From NCBI RefSeq assembly GCF_002019855.1, contig NZ_CM007717.1, positions 7,697,750-7,761,749 on the forward strand: a stretch of DNA of 64,000 nt, read 5' to 3'. The notes beneath the pieces are model-generated. The model was not told where the DNA came from and made no database searches. It was given only the letters and a program-made list of their open reading frames with translations. The position numbers and the translations under genes are program-made. Below, one piece after another: positions 27,474 through 35,463 of this stretch. This DNA is from Streptomyces antibioticus. Lineage in GTDB: Bacteria > Actinomycetota > Actinomycetes > Streptomycetales > Streptomycetaceae. Position 1 is the first letter of the stretch, and each line of letters begins with the position of its first letter.

Positions 27474-29291
27474 CTAGGAGGCGCCGGGGGAGCGGGTGTC
27501 GGACCAGGCGTCCCACAGGGCCGCGTACGGCCCCCGGGCGGCCTTGAGTTCGTCGTGCGTGCCCGTCTCGACGATCCGGCCTGTGTCCATCACCACGATC
27601 CGGTCGGCGGTCGCGGCCTGGCTCAGCCGGTGGGCGACGATCAGCGCGGTACGGCCGTCCACGGCACGGGCCACGGCCTTCTCCAGGGCACGGGCACCGG
27701 CGCTGCCCGCCTCGGCGGTGGCCTCGTCCAGGATCACCAGCGGCGGATCGGCGAGGACCAGCCGGGCCAGGGCGAGCGCCTGGGTCTGCGCGCCGTCCAG
27801 CCGGTGGCCGCCGTCGCCGACCACGGTGCGCAGCCCCTCGGGCAGCGCCTCCGCCCAGTCGAGGGCGTCGACCTGCTGGAGCGCGGAGCGCAGTTCGTCG
27901 TCGGTGGCGTCGGCGCGCGCCAGCCGCAGATCGTCGGCGAGCGGACCGGCGAACACATGGGTCTCCTGGGTGAGCAGGGCGATCGTCCGGCCCGCGCCCG
28001 CCGCGCCCAGTTCGGCCGGCGGGACCCCGCCCACCAGGACGGTGCCCTCGGCCGGCTGCTGGATGCCCGCCACCAGCCGGGCCAGCGTCGTCTTTCCGGC
28101 GCCGCTCGCCCCGACCAGCGCCACCCGCTCGCCCGCCCGGACCGTCAGGTCCACGCCGCTGAGCACGGGATGGCCGGGCCGGTAGGAGTGGCCGACGCCC
28201 CGCACGATGACGTCCACCTCGCCGGTCGCCGCCGGGCGGGCCGGAGCCTGCGCCGGCGGCAGATCGGTGACGCCGACGAGCCGCGCCAGACCGGCGGTGG
28301 CCGACTGGGCGTCGTCCAGCAGCACCAGGGCGGCGTTGACCGGCGCGAACAGACTGTGGAAGTACAGGGCCGCCGCCGTCGCCGTACCGATCGACGCGAG
28401 GCCCGCGTCGACCATCCAGCAGCCGGTGGCCAGGATCGCCGCGAGCCCGAGGTACTCGGCGACGTGCAGCCGGCTGTAGAAGCCGAGCACGAGCCGCACA
28501 CCCTGCATCATCAGCGCCACCAGCGACCCGGAACGCTCCGTGACCCGCTCGGTGTGCTCCCGCTCCAGCCGGAACGACCGCACGGTGGAACCGCCGCCGA
28601 CCGTGTCGAGCAACTGCTGCTGCTGGGCGCTGCCCGCCACCCGCTGCCGCGCGTACAGCGGCACCGCGCGGGCCACGTACCAGCGGGCGGTGACGACCTG
28701 GATCGGCACGGCGACCAGCGCGGCGAGCAGGAACCGCCAGTCCAGGACGGCCAGCGCGCCGAAGGTGAGCACGATGGTCAGCAGCGACCGGGCGAACTCC
28801 GGCAGGGCGCTGCGCACGGCGTCCGCGATCAGCGACACGTCGGCGGTCACCCGGGCGGTGAGGTCTCCGGCGCCCGCCTTCTCCACCCGCTCCAGGGGCA
28901 GTCCCAGGGCGCGTTCGACGAACCGCTCCCGCAGCCGGGCGAGCGTCGTCTCGCCGAGCCGGGAGATCAGCGACAGCCCGAACCCGGTCGAGACACCCTG
29001 CGCGACGGCGACGGCGACCAGCAGCAGGGCGGTGGTCGTGATGGCGTCGGCGGCCGCCGAGCCGCGGTCGGCGGCCAGGTCGACGATCCGGCCCAGCAGC
29101 GGCTGCACCAGCAGTCCTACGGCGGTGGAGGCGACCATCACCGTCAGCGCGCCCAGCGCCAGACGCCGCTGCGGACGCACCAGTTCGGCGACGGCGGCCC
29201 GGGTGCGGGCGGGGGTGGCCACGGGGAGGAGCGTGGGGGTCTCGCGCTTCTCGGTGGGGCGCTCGTCGTTGTCCGTGGGGCGCTCGCTCAT
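27474..29291 (-). CDS. ABC exporter half-transporter (intact Walker motifs, degenerate signature)
   Basis: A 605-residue membrane-ATPase fusion with six helices, then a nucleotide-binding domain. Walker A GASGAGKTT, Walker B LVILDEAT and the H-loop AHRL are intact. The ABC signature reads LDGAQ instead of LSGGQ. Start ATG 29291 overlaps the stop of the upstream half-transporter as ATGA, giving translational coupling and equimolar subunits. An in-frame start 30 bp further upstream would lengthen the overlap and is less likely. With the partner protein it should form a heterodimer with one working ATP site. The likely job is export of the finished siderophore across the cytoplasmic membrane, inferred from cluster position and the iron box. 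IrtAB-like import cannot be excluded. Confidence 0.9.
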   Translation of the reverse strand: MSERPTDNDERPTEKRETPTLLPVATPARTRAAVAELVRPQRRLALGALTVMVASTAVGLLVQPLLGRIVDLAADRGSAAADAITTTALLLVAVAVAQGVSTGFGLSLISRLGETTLARLRERFVERALGLPLERVEKAGAGDLTARVTADVSLIADAVRSALPEFARSLLTIVLTFGALAVLDWRFLLAALVAVPIQVVTARWYVARAVPLYARQRVAGSAQQQQLLDTVGGGSTVRSFRLEREHTERVTERSGSLVALMMQGVRLVLGFYSRLHVAEYLGLAAILATGCWMVDAGLASIGTATAAALYFHSLFAPVNAALVLLDDAQSATAGLARLVGVTDLPPAQAPARPAATGEVDVIVRGVGHSYRPGHPVLSGVDLTVRAGERVALVGASGAGKTTLARLVAGIQQPAEGTVLVGGVPPAELGAAGAGRTIALLTQETHVFAGPLADDLRLARADATDDELRSALQQVDALDWAEALPEGLRTVVGDGGHRLDGAQTQALALARLVLADPPLVILDEATAEAGSAGARALEKAVARAVDGRTALIVAHRLSQAATADRIVVMDTGRIVETGTHDELKAARGPYAALWDAWSDTRSPGAS

Positions 29292-31015
29292 GAGAGGACC
29301 GCCGTCCGGTAGGGGGCGCACTCGTGGACGAGCTGTTCGTGACCGCCGCTCGCGGCCACGCGGCCGCCGTCGAGGAGGACGACCCGGTCCGTGATCCCGA
29401 GCAGGGCGGGGCTGTTGGTGACCAGCACGGTGGTGCGGCCGGCGCGTATCTCCCTGATCCCGGCGGCGATCCGGACCTCGGTGACGGCGTCCACGGCGGT
29501 CGTGGGCTCGTGCAGCACGAGGACGGGCGCGTCGGCGGCGAGCGCCCGGGCCAGCGCCACCCGCTGCCGCTGGCCGCCGGAGAGCGAGTGCCCGCGCGCG
29601 GTGACGGCGGTGTCGCGGCCGTCGGGCAGCGTGCGGACGACCTCGTCGGTCGCGGACGCGGTGAGGACCGCGGAGACCCGCGCCCCTCCGACGGCCGCCG
29701 GGACCGCCGCGGTGACGTTGTCCAACAGGGTCCCCTCGAACAGGTCGGCGTCGTGCTCGGCGACGAGCAACGCGGCCCGCAGCCCGGTGAGATCCAGCGC
29801 GGTGAGCGCCGTCCCGTCCAGTTCCACGGCCCCTTCGTCCGGGTCGGCGCGGCGGCCGAGCAGGCGCAGCAGCGCGGCTGCGTCGGCGGGGTCGGCGGTG
29901 ACGACACCGACCGTCTCACCGGCGGCGACGTCCAGATCCAGCGCGCGCAGCGGCCCGTACGACACCCCGCGCAGCGCCACCGGCAGACCCGGCCGGGTCT
30001 CGGTGCCCGCCGGTACGGCCGCCCGCGCGGACTCCGCCACGGGGGACACCGCGCGCGGCGCGTCCAGCACCTCGGCGATCCGGCCGGCCGAGGCGCGGCC
30101 CTGCGCCAACTCGGCGTTGACCCAGGAGAACTCGGAGAGCGGCCCGATGAGGAACAGGGCCAGCGCGACGGACGAGACGAGTTCGCCGATCCCGATGTCC
30201 CCGGAGGCCGCGAGCCGTCCGCCGACGAGCGCGACGACGGCCAGGAACGCGCCGGTGAGCACGGTCATCATCGCGTTCTGCCAGGCCTCGGCGCGGGCCG
30301 CGCGCAGGGTGGCGGTGAGGGACTGCCGGCTGATGCGCCGGTAGCGGGAGACGGCCGTCGGCTCGATGCCGATGCCCTTGAGCACCCGCAGCCCGGCGAC
30401 CAGGTCCGCCGCCACACCGGAGGCGCGCGCGGCCTGCTCCTGCTCGTGCTCGCTGCGCGCCTCCAGGGGCTTGCTCAGCAGATGAACGAGCCACAGCAGC
30501 AGGGGAGTTCCGAGCAGGACGAGCAGCCCGAGCGGCAGGGACACCCGCAGCAGCACGACCGCGCCGACCGCGAGGCCGGTCGCCGCCGCGATGCCGACGA
30601 TCAGCGCCATCATCACGGCGCCGACCCGTTTGGCGTCCTCCGTCGCGATGTTGGCCAGCTCGCCGGGCAACCGGCCCTCCTCCGCGCCGCCTTCGGGTGC
30701 GAGGACGCGGCCGATCACCTCGGTCCTGAGGCGGTGCGCGGTGGTCAGGGCGGCGCGTTCACCCGCGCGGGCACTCCACCGGAAGCTGAACGACAGCCCG
30801 ACGTAGACCACGGCCAGGACCCCCAGCCACAGCAGGAGTCCGGGCACGTCGCCGTCGACCACGCCCTCGTCGATCGCCAGACCGATGAGCACCGGCACGA
30901 GGGCCTCGCCCGTCTGATGTCCCATGCCCAGTACGGCGCCCAGCGTCACATCACGACGCTGTTCGCGCACGGCACGCCGCAGGACCTTCCGGCCGGGCGG
31001 GTCCGCCTTGCTCAC
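29288..31015 (-). CDS. ABC exporter half-transporter (degenerate Walker A and B, intact signature)
   Basis: A 575-residue half-transporter with six N-terminal helices and a C-terminal ATPase domain. The P-loop position reads VVTADPADAAALL, with no GKS/T. Walker B reads VLVLHEPTT, with His in place of the Asp. The signature LSGGQRQR and the catalytic Glu are retained. It can therefore complete the partner's ATP site but should not bind ATP well itself, a typical degenerate subunit of a heterodimeric exporter. GTG start 31015 has GGAGGG 4 nt upstream. An iron box lies 51 bp upstream. It is the first gene of the operon that continues to the partner half-transporter and the binding lipoprotein. 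The likely role is siderophore secretion. Confidence 0.9.
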   Translation of the reverse strand: MSKADPPGRKVLRRAVREQRRDVTLGAVLGMGHQTGEALVPVLIGLAIDEGVVDGDVPGLLLWLGVLAVVYVGLSFSFRWSARAGERAALTTAHRLRTEVIGRVLAPEGGAEEGRLPGELANIATEDAKRVGAVMMALIVGIAAATGLAVGAVVLLRVSLPLGLLVLLGTPLLLWLVHLLSKPLEARSEHEQEQAARASGVAADLVAGLRVLKGIGIEPTAVSRYRRISRQSLTATLRAARAEAWQNAMMTVLTGAFLAVVALVGGRLAASGDIGIGELVSSVALALFLIGPLSEFSWVNAELAQGRASAGRIAEVLDAPRAVSPVAESARAAVPAGTETRPGLPVALRGVSYGPLRALDLDVAAGETVGVVTADPADAAALLRLLGRRADPDEGAVELDGTALTALDLTGLRAALLVAEHDADLFEGTLLDNVTAAVPAAVGGARVSAVLTASATDEVVRTLPDGRDTAVTARGHSLSGGQRQRVALARALAADAPVLVLHEPTTAVDAVTEVRIAAGIREIRAGRTTVLVTNSPALLGITDRVVLLDGGRVAASGGHEQLVHECAPYRTAVLS

Positions 31016-31065
31016 GTTTCCCTCCGGACCGATGGCTCACGGCACTTGAGAAGCTACCCACTGAC

Positions 31066-31084
31066 TTAGGTAAGGCTAACTTCT
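31066..31084. promoter_or_regulatory. Iron box before the exporter operon
   Basis: The 19-mer TTAGGTAAGGCTAACTTCT matches the iron-box consensus at 15 of 19 positions, with the left half and centre nearly perfect. It lies 51 bp upstream of the GTG start of the minus-strand exporter operon. The convergent sulfur operon ends at 31132, so the exporter is the only plausible target. Confidence 0.82.
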
Positions 31085-31131
31085 ATCGCATCCGGGTGCC
31101 AGGCGCCGAGTCGAGATCCTGTGATCGCGGG

Positions 31132-31917
31132 TCACGATGTGATTGCGAGGGCCACCGTCTCTACGGCCATCAGGGCCGCGGCCGCCAGGAGCACCCCGGC
31201 GAACACGCGCCGCAGCACCGCCCCGGAGACCTTCGCCGCGAGCCGCCCGCCGTCCCACGCGCCCAGTACGGCGGCGCCCGCGAACGGCGCGAGGACGGCC
31301 GGGTCGAGCCCGTCGGCGGGCCCGGCGCGGACCGCCAGCGCGGCAAGGGAGTTGAGCGTGATCACCAGCAGGCTCGTTCCCGCCGCCTCCCGGATCCGCA
31401 GTCCGACGGCCGCGGTCAGCGCGGGCACGGCGAGGAATCCGCCGCCGACGCCGAGGACTCCGGTGGTCGCGCCGAGCCCGGCACCGGCCGCCAGCGCATG
31501 CAGGGGCCGGGGCGGCCGTACGACGTCCCCGGCGGTCGGTCCCGGGAGCAGCATGCGCGGGGCGGCCGCCGCCGCGATCACCGCGAAGGCGCCCGTCAGG
31601 ACGGCGTCCGGCAGCCGGGCCGCCAGGGCGCCGCCCGCCAGCGCGGTCGGCACACCGGCCGCCGTGAACAGCAGCCCCGTGCGCCAGCGGACCAGGCCCT
31701 GCCGCGCGTGCCGGGCGAGCGCGGTGGCCGCGGTGACCGCCACGACGACCAGCGCGGCGGTACCGGCCGCGACCGGGGGCACGCCGAGCCCGACGAGCGC
31801 CGGGACCGTCAGCAGGCCGCCGCCCGCGCCGAGGGCGCCGAGCGCCAGCCCCACGAGGGCGCCGGCCGCCAGCGCGAGGACCAGGGCGGTCACGACGGCG
31901 CGCGCGGGCGGGGACAC
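31132..31917 (-). CDS. TauE/SafE-family sulfite/anion exporter
   Basis: A 261-residue polytopic membrane protein with about eight helices and the internal duplication of the TauE family. The two pseudo-repeats carry GAGGGLLTVPAL and GVGGGFLAVPAL. It probably exports sulfite or a related sulfur oxyanion produced by the upstream enzymes. Start GTG 31917 is chosen because the reading frame upstream lies inside the dioxygenase gene. The start is 4 bp after that gene's stop, consistent with translational coupling. It is the third and last gene of the operon SQR, persulfide dioxygenase, TauE, an arrangement that parallels the Staphylococcus cst genes. Confidence 0.87.
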   Translation of the reverse strand: MSPPARAVVTALVLALAAGALVGLALGALGAGGGLLTVPALVGLGVPPVAAGTAALVVVAVTAATALARHARQGLVRWRTGLLFTAAGVPTALAGGALAARLPDAVLTGAFAVIAAAAAPRMLLPGPTAGDVVRPPRPLHALAAGAGLGATTGVLGVGGGFLAVPALTAAVGLRIREAAGTSLLVITLNSLAALAVRAGPADGLDPAVLAPFAGAAVLGAWDGGRLAAKVSGAVLRRVFAGVLLAAAALMAVETVALAITS

Positions 31918-31921
31918 CGGT

Positions 31922-33268
31922 TCACCAGGGCCGGTCCGGCTCGAACGTGTCGTCCACGGCGACCACCGCGCGGCCCGCGGCGTCCAGCAGCGAGGCGGCG
32001 ACGGCCGCCCGCGCGCCGCCCGCGCAGTGCACCCACACCTGACCGTCCGGCAGGTCGCCGAGGCCCCGGGGCAGGTGGTGCAGCGGCAGATGCACCGAGC
32101 CGGGCACGAATCCCCCCGCCCGCTCGGCGGTCCGCCGGACGTCGAGCACGACGAGCCCCTCACGCGGGTGCACGGCGGCCAGATCGTCGAAGCGGGCCCG
32201 CGGGAAGGAGACGGGCTTCTCGCCCGCGGTCAGCCAGGCGGCGGGACCGCCGGTCGCCGCGGCCGCCGGCCGGTCGATGCCGACCCGCGCCAACTCACGC
32301 TGGGCGTAAGCGACTTGCTCGTCCGAGTCGCCGAGCAGTGTGACCGGCCGGCCCCAGGGGACCAGCCAGGCGAGCCAGGTGGCGAACTGCCCGTCCGTCT
32401 CGAAGTTGACCGTCCCCGCCACATGCCCCGCCGCGAACGCGACGCGATGCCGCAGATCGACCACCCACTCGCCCGCCGCCAGCCGTTCGGCGATCTCGTC
32501 GGCGTCGGCCGCCCCCGCCGGGGTCAGGTCGACCGGCGCGGGCCCGGCCGCGTTGGAGGGACCCATGTGCGTGTAGTAGGCGGGCACGTCGTCCAGACCG
32601 GCCAGGAGATCCGCGACGAACACGTCCACCTCGCGGGTCAACGCCGCGTTGGCCGTCTTCTGTCCGCCGATCGTCGCGGCGCCGGGGGTCGCCGGTGCGG
32701 AGGCGCAGAAGCTGCCGAACCCATGGGTGGGCAGCACGGCCGTGTCGTCGGGGAGCGTGCCGGCCAGCCGACGGGCGGAGGCGTGCTGGGCGCGGGCCAG
32801 TTGGCCAGTCAGTCGCGGTTCGACCAGGTCGGGCCGCCCCACGGTGCCGAGCAGCAGGGATCCGCCGGTGAACACCGCGACCGGCACGCCCCGTTCCTCC
32901 AGCACGTACGCGGTGTGGTGCGGGGTGTGGCCGGGCGTGGCGAGCGCCCTCAGGGTCAGCCCGGACGCCCCGTCCACGACGAAGGTGTCCCCGTCGTCCA
33001 CCGGGGTCCGGGCGAAGGACACGCGCGCGCCGGACGGCACCAGATAGGCGGCGCCGGTCACCTGGGCCAGATGCAGACCGCCGGACACGTGGTCGTTGTG
33101 CAGATGCGTCTCCACGACATGGGAGATCCGCACCCCGGACCGGGCCGCCGCCGCGATCACCCGGTCGATGTCACGCGGCGGGTCGACGACGACGGCGTTC
33201 CGTGAACCCCCGGCCAGATAGCCCCGGTTGCCGAGTCCCGCCGTCTCGACGGTGTCGATGAAGAACAC
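31922..33268 (-). CDS. CstB-like persulfide dioxygenase fused to two rhodanese domains
   Basis: A 448-residue enzyme combining a metallo-beta-lactamase-fold persulfide dioxygenase (1-240) with two rhodanese domains. The metal site HLHNDHVSGG lies near residue 55, and a later histidine is in TPGHTPHHTAY. The first rhodanese domain lacks the catalytic cysteine (LLGDSDEQ at the loop). The second keeps it (HCAGGARA). Length and the order dioxygenase, pseudo-rhodanese, rhodanese match CstB of the Staphylococcus sulfide-resistance operon, which converts low-molecular-weight persulfides to thiosulfate in the cytoplasm. It sits between sulfide:quinone oxidoreductase and TauE, so it should take persulfide from the first and pass an oxidised sulfur product to the second. 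ATG start, 49 bp from the upstream gene. Confidence 0.9.
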   Translation of the reverse strand: MFFIDTVETAGLGNRGYLAGGSRNAVVVDPPRDIDRVIAAAARSGVRISHVVETHLHNDHVSGGLHLAQVTGAAYLVPSGARVSFARTPVDDGDTFVVDGASGLTLRALATPGHTPHHTAYVLEERGVPVAVFTGGSLLLGTVGRPDLVEPRLTGQLARAQHASARRLAGTLPDDTAVLPTHGFGSFCASAPATPGAATIGGQKTANAALTREVDVFVADLLAGLDDVPAYYTHMGPSNAAGPAPVDLTPAGAADADEIAERLAAGEWVVDLRHRVAFAAGHVAGTVNFETDGQFATWLAWLVPWGRPVTLLGDSDEQVAYAQRELARVGIDRPAAAATGGPAAWLTAGEKPVSFPRARFDDLAAVHPREGLVVLDVRRTAERAGGFVPGSVHLPLHHLPRGLGDLPDGQVWVHCAGGARAAVAASLLDAAGRAVVAVDDTFEPDRPW

Positions 33269-33317
33269 GCGCGCACTCCTGACTCAGAGGGAGCCGACAG
33301 AGAACCCACCGGGCACG

Positions 33318-34541
33318 TCACAGCCGGCCGGTGAGCATGCCGTGCCAGTACAGCGGCGGCAGCACGTACCGCTTGAACACCCACATGTCACGGCGTTCCT
33401 TGAAGGTGTCGATCAGTGGGAACGACGGCCGGGGCCGCAACTCGTAGTCGAACTCGGCGAGCAGCATGCGGTCGCGGGCCGTGACCAGCGGGCAGGACGT
33501 GTATCCGTCGTAACGCCGGTGCGGGGAACGGCCGTTCATCACCGCGACCAGGTTCGCCGCGACCACCGGCGCCTGCGCGCGCACGGCCGCGCCGGTCTTG
33601 GAGGTGGGCAGATGCGCGATGTCGCCGAGCGCGAACACGTTGTCGTACACCGGGTGTCGGAGGGTGTGCCGGTCGGCGGCGACGAACCCCTGCGGGCTCG
33701 CCGGGTCGGCGAGCGGCCCCGCCTTGATCCAGTCGGGCGCGCTCTGCGGCGGAACGGCGTGCAGCAGGTCGTAGGGGAGGTCCTCCGTCGTGCCGTGCGG
33801 GTGGTCGGTGACGGTGAGCGTGCGCCGGTCGCCGTCCACGGCCGTCATCTCCGACCGGAACCGCACCTCGACGCCGTAGCGGGAGGCCACCCGCTCCAGG
33901 ATCTCCCGGTAGGGGCTCACCCGGAACAACTCGCTCTCGGGGAGCACGAAGACGACCCGGATCGCGGCCAGGACCCCGCGCCGCCGCCAGTGGTCGGCGG
34001 CCAGATACATGATCTTCTGCGGCGCCCCGCCGCACTTGACGGGGGTGGCCGGCTGGGTGAACACGGCGGTGCCCGACCGCAGTTCCCTGATCAGCTCCCA
34101 GGTGCGCGGGGCGTGGGCGGCCGCGTAGTTGCTGCTCACCCGGTCCCGCCCGACCGCCTCGGCGAGACCGGGCACCGCGTCCCAGTCGAGCTGAAGACCG
34201 GCGGCCAACACCAGGTAGTCGTAGGCGAGTTGCCCGCCGTCCTCCAGGGCGACCGTGCGGGCGTCGGGGTCGACGGCCGTCGCGGCCCGGCGGATCCAGC
34301 GCACCCCGCGCGGCACGACCGACGCCTGCGGGCGCCGCGAGCCGGCCAACGGGGCCTGGCCGCCGCCCACCAGGGTCCACAGCGGCTGGTACCAGTGGGT
34401 GCCGGAGGGTTCCACGAGGGCGATGTCCTCGACCCCGGCACGGCGTAATCGGGCGGCGACGCCGACACCGGCGCTGCCGCCGCCGACGATGACGACCCGA
34501 TGGCGCCGGACGAGTGAGGCGGAGCCGGAGCGGGAGGACAT
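33318..34541 (-). CDS. Sulfide:quinone oxidoreductase-like flavoprotein
   Basis: A 407-residue two-dinucleotide-fold flavoprotein. The N-terminal FAD motif VIVGGGSAGVGVAARL begins near residue 16. The phrase PVKCGGAPQKIMYLAADHW holds the cysteine typical of the mitochondrial-type SQR group, and a second cysteine is in GYTSCPLVTARD. The C-terminal FAD motif is NVFALGDIAHLP. It should oxidise sulfide at the membrane, pass electrons to menaquinone and give persulfide to an acceptor. ATG 34541 is preferred over the ATG at 34559 because GAGGAG lies 7 nt upstream. It is the first gene of the sulfide operon and is divergent from the GntR gene across 195 bp. Confidence 0.9.
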   Translation of the reverse strand: MSSRSGSASLVRRHRVVIVGGGSAGVGVAARLRRAGVEDIALVEPSGTHWYQPLWTLVGGGQAPLAGSRRPQASVVPRGVRWIRRAATAVDPDARTVALEDGGQLAYDYLVLAAGLQLDWDAVPGLAEAVGRDRVSSNYAAAHAPRTWELIRELRSGTAVFTQPATPVKCGGAPQKIMYLAADHWRRRGVLAAIRVVFVLPESELFRVSPYREILERVASRYGVEVRFRSEMTAVDGDRRTLTVTDHPHGTTEDLPYDLLHAVPPQSAPDWIKAGPLADPASPQGFVAADRHTLRHPVYDNVFALGDIAHLPTSKTGAAVRAQAPVVAANLVAVMNGRSPHRRYDGYTSCPLVTARDRMLLAEFDYELRPRPSFPLIDTFKERRDMWVFKRYVLPPLYWHGMLTGRL

Positions 34542-34613
34542 GGTGTGACTCCTCGTCATGTGGTGTGCGCGAAACGGTCGTTCGGGGGCCGCAGGGCGCC
34601 CGTCACCGCTGGT

Positions 34614-34626
34614 ACTCCACTGGAGT
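34614..34626. promoter_or_regulatory. Palindromic operator candidate between SQR and GntR genes
   Basis: ACTCCACTGGAGT is a perfect palindrome (6-bp arms, 1-bp centre) in the divergent promoter region. It is followed 9 bp later by TATCCTAG, whose outer bases form a partial palindrome. Either could be the operator of the adjacent GntR protein or of an unlinked sulfide sensor. Confidence 0.4.
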
Positions 34627-34736
34627 GCAACTTGTATCCTAGGCGGCCGTCCGTCGCGGGCCCATGGCGCCGCCCGTCCGAGGGATCGCTTCGAGCCAGG
34701 GGACGGCGGCCCCCCGGACGGGCGAAGATGGGTCGC

Positions 34737-35384
34737 ATGTCAACCAGCGAGAGCGCTTCCGAGCGGGCGTACGCGGCCATCCGCGAGGGCATCCTGAACG
34801 GCACCCACGCAGCGGACACCATGCTCGGCGAAGCCGGTCTCGCCGCCCGCCTCGGCGTCAGCCGCACCCCGGTCCGGGCCGCGCTCGCCCGGCTCCAGGA
34901 CGAAGGCTGGATCACGGTGTATCCCAAGCGGGGCGCGCTGGTGCGCGGCATGAGCGAGAAGGCCGTCGCCGACCTCGCCGACGCCCGGCTGATCCTGGAG
35001 GGCACGGGCGTCCAGCGGGCGACACCCCGGCGCAGGCTCGCCGTCGCCGACCGGCTGGCCGCCGACATCGACCGCCAGAAGCAGGCCCTCGCCGACGGCG
35101 ACCTGCGGCGGTTCGCCGAACTCACCGTCGCCTTCCACCGCTCCTTCGTCGAGGCCGGCGACAACCTGGTGATGCTCGAGCTCCACGACCGGCTCGCCGA
35201 CCGTCAGCGCTTCCTGCTCTTCGCCTACGGCAACACGCTCCTCGCCCGCAGCGACGCCGTCATCGCCGAGCATGAGGACCTGGTGACCCGGCTGAGGAAC
35301 GACGACGGCCCGGGTTTCGTGGAGACACTGCGCGCCCACCTCGGCGAGACCTACGGCTACGACCTGCGTCGGCTCTGCCCCTGA
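34737..35384 (+). CDS. GntR-family transcriptional regulator (FadR/FCD subfamily)
   Basis: A 215-residue repressor-type protein. The winged-helix N-terminus contains the recognition helix region GLAARLGVSRTPVRAALARL and the wing GWITVYPKRGALV. The all-helical C-terminal FCD domain keeps the histidines that usually hold a metal and effector (AFHRSF and the helix ending RAHLGE). ATG 34737 is used. An ATG 9 bp upstream is also possible, and neither has a strong ribosome site. It is transcribed away from the sulfide operon, sharing a 195-bp region with a palindrome, so it may regulate that operon or itself. Staphylococcal cst operons use a CsoR-like sensor instead, so the link to sulfide is only positional. 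Confidence 0.85.
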   Translation: MSTSESASERAYAAIREGILNGTHAADTMLGEAGLAARLGVSRTPVRAALARLQDEGWITVYPKRGALVRGMSEKAVADLADARLILEGTGVQRATPRRRLAVADRLAADIDRQKQALADGDLRRFAELTVAFHRSFVEAGDNLVMLELHDRLADRQRFLLFAYGNTLLARSDAVIAEHEDLVTRLRNDDGPGFVETLRAHLGETYGYDLRRLCP

Positions 35385-35463
35385 CGGGCGTACGCCCGAG
35401 ACCCTTTAGGCTTCTGGTGGTGATCACTTCATCGGATCATGAGGTTCACGGGGACGGGGGCAG

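Noticed and set aside
31922..33268. Metallo-beta-lactamase-fold protein as an antibiotic resistance enzyme
   Set aside because: The HLHNDH motif, fused rhodanese domains and neighbouring SQR/TauE genes identify persulfide metabolism instead.
35386..35397. GGGCGTACGCCC palindrome after the GntR gene as a terminator
   Set aside because: A perfect 12-bp palindrome but with no loop and no following T run. It is too short to call.
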